A DNA stretch of 5,918 nt from the NCBI GenBank assembly GCA_947176055.1, contig CAMWPE010000156.1, forward strand, positions 1-5,918, written 5' to 3'. The stretch comes from an uncultured Desulfovibrio sp. (lineage in GTDB: Bacteria; Desulfobacterota; Desulfovibrionia; Desulfovibrionales; Desulfovibrionaceae). Position 1 is the first letter of the stretch; each line of letters opens with the position of its first letter. Position numbers and translations under genes: made by a program. This document shows, piece after piece, positions 1-5,032 of the stretch. Below the pieces are notes generated by a model. The model ran no database searches, had not been told where the DNA came from, and saw only the letters and a list, made by a program, of their open reading frames with translations.

Positions 1-691
1 GGCCAAGACGGGCGGCTTGGTCCCCGCCCAGGGAAAGAATATCGAGTTTTCGCCAGTTCAGGGCGATAAGCGCCAGGCAGGGCGTCTCGCAACAAAGAAG
101 AAAAGGGAGGGAATTCCAGCCGCGATCGCGCAACGATCCCATAAGCCAGAATACGATGCTGGCGACGGATTCCTCATTTAGAGCCTTGATCAGGGCGACA
201 AGGGCGCTCATGAAGGTCGCTACGGCCACGCCGGCGAGAATAATGTTTTCGCGGGGGAATGGATCGCGACCGCCCCCTAGAGTCAGGGCTAGAAGCAAGG
301 CCAGGATGGCTCCGGCGAAGGACAAGGCGGCTATAAGCGGAGCATGGGGAAGGCCAGATAAAGCCGAAAGAGACGCTCCGGCCGCTATGGCCGCGCTGGC
401 TCCGCAGGCCGCGCCCTGGGCTATGCCCATGGTAAAGGGATCGGCCAGGGGGTTGCGGAGGACGCCCTGCAGGACGGCGCCGGCCGCGCCCAGACCGCCG
501 CCGCAGGCAAGGGCGGCGAAAGCGCGGGCCAGACGCAGTTTTATGATCATATCCGCCGGTTCGGAGGAGGCGGATGAAAAATTCAGAGCGTCCGCGAATC
601 CTATGGGAACGGGACCGGAGAATACGGAAAGAATGGGCGAGAGCGCCCATAGAAGGCAGATAAAAGCCGCGGCTACGACGCGAGAAACCAT
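1..691 (-). CDS. FecCD/BtuC-family ABC transporter permease (partial, C terminus beyond the left edge)
   Basis: Inner-membrane permease of a type II ABC importer for corrinoids, hemes or siderophores. The frame is open from the ATG at 691 to the window edge, giving 230 codons of a usual ~330. A hydrophobic N-terminal helix (about residues 5-25) is followed by the family core KLRLARAFAALACGGGLGAAG (51-71), the loop QGVLRNPLADPFTMGIAQGA (75-94; equivalent to RNPLA-P-LG in BtuC) and LAGVAVATFMSALVALI (152-168). FWLMGSL (181-187) matches the usual FWLLGSL. Start choice is uncertain: GAGG (708-705) lies 13 nt from the ATG but only 4 nt from an in-frame TTG at 700, so TTG is a real alternative. The leader carries a cobalamin riboswitch, so the substrate is most likely B12 or another corrinoid, with binding protein and ATPase expected beyond the left edge. 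Family assignment is firm; substrate is inferred from the riboswitch. Confidence 0.93.
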   Translation of the reverse strand, partial: MVSRVVAAAFICLLWALSPILSVFSGPVPIGFADALNFSSASSEPADMIIKLRLARAFAALACGGGLGAAGAVLQGVLRNPLADPFTMGIAQGAACGASAAIAAGASLSALSGLPHAPLIAALSFAGAILALLLALTLGGGRDPFPRENIILAGVAVATFMSALVALIKALNEESVASIVFWLMGSLRDRGWNSLPFLLCCETPCLALIALNWRKLDILSLGGDQAARLG

Positions 692-704
692 GGGATACAA
701 CGAA

Positions 705-780
705 CCTCGCGATAAAAGACGAGGGGCCGTTTTCCCCCGCGCTCCCGGTCGAAAACCCGTCGGCCGGCAGGAGCGCCTCG
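705..780 (-). promoter_or_regulatory. Candidate riboswitch expression platform (Shine-Dalgarno sequestering and competing stems)
   Basis: On the RNA (minus strand), CCTCG at 724-720 can pair with the CGAGG that contains the permease ribosome binding site (709-705), making a 5-bp stem with a 10-nt loop. The same CCTCG can pair with an upstream CGAGG (780-776), which stacks directly on a perfect 7-bp stem GCGCTCC/GGAGCGC (776-770 with 745-739, sharing base 776). Extended to CCCCTCG (726-720), it can also pair with CGAGGGG (839-833) inside the aptamer. These pairings exclude one another, as expected for an on/off switch acting on translation. TCTTTT follows the long stem (719-714), so a terminator is a weaker alternative. 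The pairings are visible in the sequence; the mechanism is inference. Confidence 0.5.
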
Positions 781-794
781 GCGCGCGGAAAAAA

Positions 795-1062
795 GGGCGG
801 GTCTTCCGGCTCGATTCCCGTTTTCCGGCCTTCCCCTCGCGAGTGGCGCGCGATGGCTGACCGTATCGGAATTATACGGTCCGGCGACTTCGCAACGAAG
901 CCGCGCGCCAAATTATCCCCGCGCGAGCGCGATTTTATGGGATAATCAGGCGAAATTCGCCATAGGGAAAACGGTTGACAAATCTTACGGCGGCGGGTCC
1001 GCTCCCGCTTCGCACGGGATTCCCCTGGAAACTGATTTCCCGTCCGGTCCGGACGGCCCTTG
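795..1062 (-). promoter_or_regulatory. Cobalamin riboswitch (adenosylcobalamin/B12 aptamer) with enlarged variable domain
   Basis: Read on the minus strand, the conserved elements occur in the correct order. First is a 7-bp hairpin CCGTCCG/CGGACGG (1056-1040). Next is the core GGGGAATCCCGTG...AGCGG followed by ACCCGCCGCCGTAA, ending near 985. Then come GCCACT (about 847-842) and GGGGAAGGC (836-828), the counterpart of the conserved CCACUG...GGGAAGGC segment. Last is the B12 box AGCCGGAAGACCCGCC (811-796), matching AGCCAGGAGACCUGCC. At ~268 nt it is longer than the usual ~200 nt. The extra length lies between the CCGTAA end of the core and GCCACT, and folds into several perfect hairpins. The predicted transcription start (~1061) coincides with the aptamer's 5' end. 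It sits upstream of the FecCD permease, a classic B12-repressed target. Confidence 0.93.
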
Positions 1063-1067
1063 TCCAG

Positions 1068-1096
1068 AAGATATTGACCGACCGGAAAATTGTCAA
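1068..1096 (-). promoter_or_regulatory. Sigma70-like promoter for the permease transcript
   Basis: Minus strand: TTGACA (-35, 1096-1091, perfect), a 17-nt spacer and TATCTT (-10, 1073-1068, 4 of 6). Transcription would start around 1061, right where the cobalamin aptamer begins. That agreement is the main reason for trusting the call. Confidence 0.65.
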
Positions 1097-1128
1097 TCCC
1101 GGCGAAATTCTTGCCCGATTAACTTGTT

Positions 1129-1157
1129 TTGACGCGGACGCTTGAATATGTTATTTT
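1129..1157 (+). promoter_or_regulatory. Candidate sigma70-like promoter for the exporter gene
   Basis: TTGACG (-35, 1129-1134, 5 of 6), a 17-nt spacer and TATTTT (-10, 1152-1157, 4 of 6), inside the most AT-rich stretch of the intergenic region. It diverges from the riboswitch promoter at 1068-1096. The implied leader to the exporter start is about 165 nt. Confidence 0.45.
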
Positions 1158-1164
1158 TTTCTTA

Positions 1165-1317
1165 TAGATTCAGGCGAACATTTTTTTGTCCGGGGGACGT
1201 TCCCCGCTTGCGGACGGCGGCGAGGCCGCGCGACGGATCCGCCTGTAAGGCAAGAGCGCGCTTCGCGCGAGGCCGGTTAATCTTCGATGGACGCAGGGGC
1301 GTCAAACAGAATTTTTC
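1165..1317 (+). other. Hairpin-rich 5' leader of the exporter gene, no gene recognised
   Basis: I see no credible coding frame and no riboswitch class I recognise here. It holds three local inverted repeats. GTCCG/CGGAC (about 1189-1216) encloses a perfect GGGGA-CGT-TCCCC hairpin. GGCGG (1216-1220) pairs with CCGCC (1239-1243). GCGCG-CTT-CGCGC sits at 1256-1268. GC-rich sequence forms such stems easily, so a regulatory role is only possible. Confidence 0.3.
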
Positions 1318-1324
1318 AGGAGGA
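1318..1324 (+). promoter_or_regulatory. Ribosome binding site of the exporter gene
   Basis: AGGAGGA, 5 nt before the ATG at 1330, fixes the start. An earlier ATG at 1325 is out of frame and too close. Confidence 0.85.
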
Positions 1325-1329
1325 ATGGA

Positions 1330-3090
1330 ATGTCTCAATCTGAAAACAAATCCGATATTGTAATTGATCGCGGCAAAGCGCAATGGTCGGATCTCTGGAC
1401 CAAGGAAGACTACTGGGCTATCTGGATCGGCTTTTTCATAATGGCCGTCGCCATCTTTCTGTCTTTCTCCGACAAAAGCCAGATGGAGGCCAAGTATAAA
1501 GAATACAGCCAGATAATCGCCGCGGAAAAAGAAAAGCCCATCAAGACGATTGAGTTAATCAACGCGACGGCTGATCAGAGAAAATTGCAGGCCCAGAATA
1601 TTCCGTCCGTAAAGGGACTGATAGGCTGGCTGAAAACGCCCGCCAAATGGTCCGCCAATCCCATAGCCTCCGTTTACCTTTCCCAGGCCGAGGCGGACGC
1701 TAAAAACGAGGCCGTCAAGCCCCAGGTCGAAGCCGCGAAAGCCAAAGTCGCCAACGCCCTGGCGGTGGCCCAGGAAGCGCAAGGCCTGGCCGCGGACGCC
1801 AATTACGCCGATCCGGCGCTGAATCAGGAAGCGACCAACGCCATCAACGCCTGGCAGGACGCGAAGAAAGCGCAGGCCAGCGCCGAAAAGAAGCTCGTAA
1901 AACCCTTTAACCTGATCTGGACCCTGCTTGGACTGGGCGTTGGTCTTGGCGTCCTGTGCGCCATCGGCGCCGTTGTGATGGGCTTCAACGCCGTCAGATT
2001 CTTCTGCGCCTTTTTCTGCGTCTATCTCCTCTGCGTCCTCGCCAATATCCTCGGCAAACAGGCCGATATGTCCAAATACGGCGTGAACGCCGAAATCTGG
2101 TCCATCGCCATAGGCATGATCATCGCCAACACCGTCGGCACGAGCAAACTGCTCAAAGACGGCTCGCAGGTTGAATACTACATCAAAATAGGTTTGGTCC
2201 TTTTGGGCGCGGAAGTTCTCTTCCACAAGATTCTGGCCATCGGTATTCCGGGCATTTTCGTGGCTTGGGTCGTTACGCCTATCGTATTGATCTCCACTTT
2301 CATCTTCGGTCAGAAAGTCCTCAAAATGCCCTCCAAGACCCTGAATATCGTCATCTCCGCCGATATGTCAGTCTGCGGAACCTCGGCGGCCATCGCCACA
2401 GCGGCCGCGGCCAGGGCCAAGAAAGAGGAACTTACCCTGTCCATAGGCCTTTCCCTTACCTTCACGGCGATCATGATGATCGTGTTGCCAGCCTTCATTA
2501 AGGCCGTCAATATGCCCGAAGTGCTGGGCGGCGCGTGGATCGGCGGCACGGTCGACTCCACCGGCGCGGTTGCCGCCGCCGGCGCCTTCCTGGGCGAAAA
2601 AGCCCTGGCCGTCGCCGCTACGGTAAAGATGATCCAGAACGTGCTCATCGGCGTGACCGCCTTCTGCGTGGCCCTCTACTGGACCACCAAGGTCGAAGCC
2701 AACGCCGGAGAAAAGGTTGGACTCGGAGAAATCTGGAACCGTTTCCCGAAATTCGTCATCGGCTTCCTCGCCGTGTCCGTCGTCATGTCCCTCATCAGCT
2801 ACGAGCTGAATGACGGCCTGGTTACCGATAGAAGCAGATACTATCTCTCAAATGTCTTTGTGGACAACGGCACAAACAAGGTTTCCGTGCCCCTGCGCGG
2901 CTGGTTCTTCGCCCTGGCCTTCGTATCCATTGGCCTGACCACCAACTTCCGCGAGCTGGGCAAGTACTTCAAGGGCGGCAAGCCGATTATCCTCTATGTC
3001 TGCGGCCAGTCTCTGAACCTAGCCCTGACCTTGCTCATGGCCTGGATCATGTTCTACAAGGTGTTCCCGGAAATCACCGCCCAGATCTAA
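1330..3090 (+). CDS. Putative sulfate exporter family transporter (YeiH-like, PF03601), long form with TM1-TM2 insertion
   Basis: A 586-aa polytopic inner-membrane protein. Residues 1-27 are hydrophilic and TM1 is about 28-46. Residues 47-191 form a soluble Ala/Lys/Glu-rich, probably helical, region. The transporter core starts near 193, with hydrophobic segments about 193-219, 222-242, 255-270, 284-298, 302-326, 368-391, 429-451, 472-490, 522-538 and 551-576. Family hallmarks are IGLVLLGAEVLFHKILAIG (287-305), SVCGTSAAIATAAAA (347-361; CG-SA-A in relatives) and GGTVDSTGAVAAAGA (405-419; the HDTAQVVAA position). Standard YeiH proteins have ~340-350 residues, so the N-terminal ~190 residues are the addition. 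Sulfate export is the database name for this family, not something the sequence proves. The gene starts its own unit behind the 1129 promoter and AGGAGGA. The 86-aa and DUF523 genes follow in the same direction, hinting at handling of sulfur compounds. Confidence 0.9.
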   Translation: MSQSENKSDIVIDRGKAQWSDLWTKEDYWAIWIGFFIMAVAIFLSFSDKSQMEAKYKEYSQIIAAEKEKPIKTIELINATADQRKLQAQNIPSVKGLIGWLKTPAKWSANPIASVYLSQAEADAKNEAVKPQVEAAKAKVANALAVAQEAQGLAADANYADPALNQEATNAINAWQDAKKAQASAEKKLVKPFNLIWTLLGLGVGLGVLCAIGAVVMGFNAVRFFCAFFCVYLLCVLANILGKQADMSKYGVNAEIWSIAIGMIIANTVGTSKLLKDGSQVEYYIKIGLVLLGAEVLFHKILAIGIPGIFVAWVVTPIVLISTFIFGQKVLKMPSKTLNIVISADMSVCGTSAAIATAAAARAKKEELTLSIGLSLTFTAIMMIVLPAFIKAVNMPEVLGGAWIGGTVDSTGAVAAAGAFLGEKALAVAATVKMIQNVLIGVTAFCVALYWTTKVEANAGEKVGLGEIWNRFPKFVIGFLAVSVVMSLISYELNDGLVTDRSRYYLSNVFVDNGTNKVSVPLRGWFFALAFVSIGLTTNFRELGKYFKGGKPIILYVCGQSLNLALTLLMAWIMFYKVFPEITAQI

Positions 3091-3119
3091 TCAAGAGGTC
3101 CGATAATTAACCAGCCGGC

Positions 3120-3153
3120 GGCCGTCGCGGTTTCGCGGCGGCCGTTCATATTT
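3120..3153 (+). terminator. GC-rich hairpin after the exporter gene (terminator or attenuator)
   Basis: GGCCGTCGCG (3120-3129) pairs with CGCGGCGGCC (3134-3143): 10 bp with one wobble and a GTTT loop. The downstream tract GTTCATATTT is only moderately T-rich. The hairpin ends 14 nt before the next start codon, so it may only partly terminate, or may influence that gene's translation. Confidence 0.5.
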
Positions 3154-3157
3154 ATGT

Positions 3158-3418
3158 ATGCCTCAAAAATTTAAAAATATTCTCAAGCTCCTCTGCGTCT
3201 GCCTCGCGCTCTGGTTCTTTTTCGCTGTGCTTACGCCCATTCTTGAAGATCATATTCCCGCATGGAAACGCTATAACCAGATTAGCGCGGAAAAAGGTCT
3301 CGATAGCGGCGCCATCTATTACAGCGACGTGCCCGTATCCCAGGAAGCTGAAGAAATAATGCGCGAGGCTGTCGAAAGAGGCATGGCCGCGAGACGGGAC
3401 GCGCTTAGGCAAAAATGA
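3158..3418 (+). CDS. Small single-TM membrane protein of unknown function (86 aa)
   Basis: I do not recognise the family. The N terminus is basic (K4, K6, K10) and is followed by one hydrophobic segment (about residues 9-30, LKLLCVCLALWFFFAVLTPI), which suggests a signal anchor. A soluble tail of about 55 residues follows, with a conserved-looking core GLDSGAIYYSDVPVS (47-61) and an amphipathic charged helix (EAEEIMREAVERG). Reality is supported by the protein-like composition and by the ATGA overlap with the DUF523 gene (3415-3418), typical of coupled translation. There is no clear Shine-Dalgarno before the ATG at 3158, and the stem of the 3120-3143 hairpin lies just upstream. Another ATG at 3154 is in a different frame. 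Expression may depend on read-through from the exporter gene. Confidence 0.72.
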   Translation: MPQKFKNILKLLCVCLALWFFFAVLTPILEDHIPAWKRYNQISAEKGLDSGAIYYSDVPVSQEAEEIMREAVERGMAARRDALRQK

Positions 3419-3870
3419 CGCGCTATCTCGTCAGCGCCTGTCTCGCCGGTTTCCCCTGCCGCTATGATGGCAAAGCTAAACCTTGCGCGGAAATTGTGGA
3501 ATTATACAAGGCGGGACTAGCCCAAATCGTCTGCCCGGAGAGTCTCTCCGGCCTGCCCGTCCCCCGCGAGCCAACGGAAAAGCGCGGCGACAAATACTAT
3601 TCCCGCTCGGGCCGCGACGTTACCGCCAATATCCTGGCCGGAGCCGAAAAGGCCCTGAATAAAGCTCTAAATTCCGGTTGTCGCAAGGCTATATTAAAAA
3701 GCCGCTCGCCTTCCTGCGGCATTTGCCGCATATACGACGGAACTTTTACAGGAAATTTGACCGAAGGAAACGGCGCCTTCGCCGCCAAACTGCTCGAAAT
3801 CGGCTTCGAAGTTTATACCGAAGAATCTCCCCCCGAAGAAATTTATCGTATGCTATTCCGGCAAAAATAA
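3415..3870 (+). CDS. DUF523 family protein (TudS-like [4Fe-4S] desulfidase family)
   Basis: A 151-aa cytoplasmic protein of full length for PF04463. The motifs are in order: SACLAGFPCRYDGKAKP (7-23), VCPESLSGLPVPREPTE (39-55) and ILKSRSPSCGICRIYDGTF (93-111). Cys9, Cys40 and Cys101 sit in the three motifs that hold the cluster-binding cysteines of the family; Cys15, Cys24, Cys89 and Cys104 are extra. One characterised relative, TudS, is a 2-thiouracil desulfidase that uses a [4Fe-4S] cluster to remove sulfur. Most DUF523 proteins are uncharacterised, so the substrate here is unknown. The gene overlaps the 86-aa gene by 4 bp and ends just before a good terminator. A sulfur-releasing enzyme downstream of a putative sulfur-anion exporter is suggestive only. 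Confidence 0.92.
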   Translation: MTRYLVSACLAGFPCRYDGKAKPCAEIVELYKAGLAQIVCPESLSGLPVPREPTEKRGDKYYSRSGRDVTANILAGAEKALNKALNSGCRKAILKSRSPSCGICRIYDGTFTGNLTEGNGAFAAKLLEIGFEVYTEESPPEEIYRMLFRQK

Positions 3871-3874
3871 ACGA

Positions 3875-3898
3875 CGGCGATATTCGCCGCCTTTGTTT
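3875..3898 (+). terminator. Rho-independent terminator of the plus-strand unit
   Basis: CGGCGA-TAT-TCGCCG (3875-3889), a perfect 6-bp stem with a 3-nt loop, followed by the T-rich tract CCTTTGTTT and placed 4 nt after the DUF523 stop codon. Confidence 0.75.
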
Positions 3899-3916
3899 AA
3901 TAACCGGAGAATCCGG
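3897..3916 (-). terminator. Candidate terminator of the minus-strand nuclease unit
   Basis: Minus strand: CCGGA-TTC-TCCGG (3916-3904), a perfect 5-bp stem, followed by TTATTAA. It begins just after the stop codon of the DUF262-HNH remnant at 3919, facing the plus-strand terminator. The stem is short, so efficiency is uncertain. Confidence 0.5.
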
Positions 3917-3918
3917 CT

Positions 3919-5023
3919 TTACTTATTGGATTTTCGCAGATTGCAATCGCGACAAAGCGTCTGGCAATTGTCGGGAGTTGTCTTGCCGCCCTTGCTCCAG
4001 GGGACGATATGGTCCGCCTGCATGGCGCCGAATTCGAACTCTTCGCCGCATAGCGCGCATTTATGCCCCTGCCTCTCGTAAGCGGCTTGGGCGTCGCGGC
4101 GGTCGAAAGCGCGGATCGATAAGGCCCGCTCGTCGCCTGTAAGGAGATACTCGTAAATGCCCGCTTTCTTGGTCGCGTCCTCGTCGCCCAGCAAACGATG
4201 GATCTCCTTTTCCAGCTCTTTCGCGTCCAGATCCCGCCGGTCGCCGTGTTCATTGTAATAAAGTCCTCAGGGCACACCCTTCATCTCCTTGCGGGTTTTG
4301 GGAAACACGGCTTTTATCCAGTTAACTACGCTATTAAAATAATTCCATAACTCGACCGCGTTAGGTTGCGACTGCCTTTTTGACATATAACCGTCGATGG
4401 TTTCGCCCTCTTTCGCCGCGGCCCATTTTATGGCCGTTTCCAGATATTCCTGCCGGATAGACGAGCCTTTAAGGTATTCTTCTGCCAGTCTGTAGGCAGG
4501 AGAGTCCGTTTTTGAAAAATAGCGCTTGGCGTCGGCCGTCCAGCCCCCGGCGTAAACCGCATTCCTCAACTCCTGATCAGTCAGCTTTTCGCCGGCGATA
4601 TTGATGATTCGGACCCAGGCGAGTTTTTCGCTGTGCTCGCCTTCGCAGACATAGACAAAGAGGGGATAATTCAGAATTTTCTCGCGAATGTCCCTTGGCG
4701 GATTGTGAAAATACATCTCGTCAACGGAAAAGACTCCGTCGATAAAATCGCAAAAGGAGATCGTCCGTTGCTGGCCAGCCATAACTTCGAAGCCATCCGA
4801 GCCGTCGGGTTTTTTTACCGCGCACCAATAAATAACATTGAGAGGCAACCCTTTCATAACGATGCGGACGACCTCGTCGCGCTGGGCGTCCTTATACACA
4901 AATTCGCGCTGGTATGGCGGACGAATATCCAGTTTGCCGCCGTAACCGCTCGCTCCTTCTTCGTCGTTGTTGCGATAAGCTTCGCAAAGCTCGCCCACGC
5001 TTACTTTTTTGCCTTATTTCCAT
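3919..5023 (-). pseudogene. DUF262 (GmrSD-type N-terminal) - HNH nuclease, broken by a frameshift and an in-frame TGA
   Basis: The reading frame from 4998 to 3919 is one protein of about 359 residues interrupted by TGA (4269-4267, codon 244 counted from 4998). Before the stop is a DUF262 domain: GYGGKLDIRPPYQREFVYKD (18-37), GLPLNVIYW (50-58) and VMAGQQRTIS (72-81), where the usual Asp of DGQQR is Ala74. IAGEKLTDQELRNAVYAGGW follows. After the stop the same frame gives GLYYNEHGD and then an HNH domain: CALC (314-317), ADHIVPW, and NCQ...CRDCN with Cys345, Cys349 and Cys352. The likely original start is ATG 5023, behind GGAG (5032-5029) and overlapping the methyltransferase stop. Removing one base from the A6 run (5010-5005) joins MEIRQKVSVGELCEAYRN to the main frame. 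Otherwise only GTG 4998 is available. DUF262 proteins include modification-dependent nucleases and phage-defence proteins (GmrS, SspE). This copy is probably inactive: even if translated, the HNH half is lost. Confidence 0.88.
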
Positions 5024-5032
5024 CATTTCTCC
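5021..5032 (-). promoter_or_regulatory. Translational coupling junction between methyltransferase and nuclease genes
   Basis: On the minus strand the methyltransferase frame ends in TGA (5025-5023), whose last base is the A of ATG (5023-5021). GGAG at 5032-5029 lies 5 nt before this ATG. An ATG at 5026 is in the same frame. Such TGATG overlaps mark co-translated partner genes. Confidence 0.65.

Noticed and set aside
156..911. Long open frames on both strands (about 234-245 codons) covering the permease and riboswitch region
   Set aside because: Their translations are Arg/Pro/Ala-rich with no recognisable family. The true gene here is the minus-strand FecCD frame at 691-1, and the rest is riboswitch.
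795..912. A short, self-contained riboswitch limited to this part
   Set aside because: This part holds the B12 box and CCACT...GGGAAGGC segment, but the ligand-binding core lies at about 985-1030, so the two belong to one long element.
1142..1383. Two overlapping 73-codon frames on opposite strands
   Set aside because: They lie across the leader and first codons of the exporter, have low-complexity Arg-rich products and no ribosome binding site.
1555..2813. Several open frames inside the exporter gene (for example 1555-2226 minus, 2310-2648 minus, 2535-2813 plus)
   Set aside because: Shadows of the strong codon bias of the exporter; no protein-like motifs.
4267..4269. TGA as selenocysteine or reassigned Trp codon
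   Set aside because: No SECIS-like hairpin is evident just downstream, the expected residue is Trp, and TGA is a normal stop elsewhere in the window.
3678..4277. Plus-strand 154-codon and minus-strand 126-codon frames over the DUF523 end and HNH region
   Set aside because: Arg-rich shadow translations; the real coding frames are DUF523 (plus) and HNH (minus, 4194-3919 and upstream).
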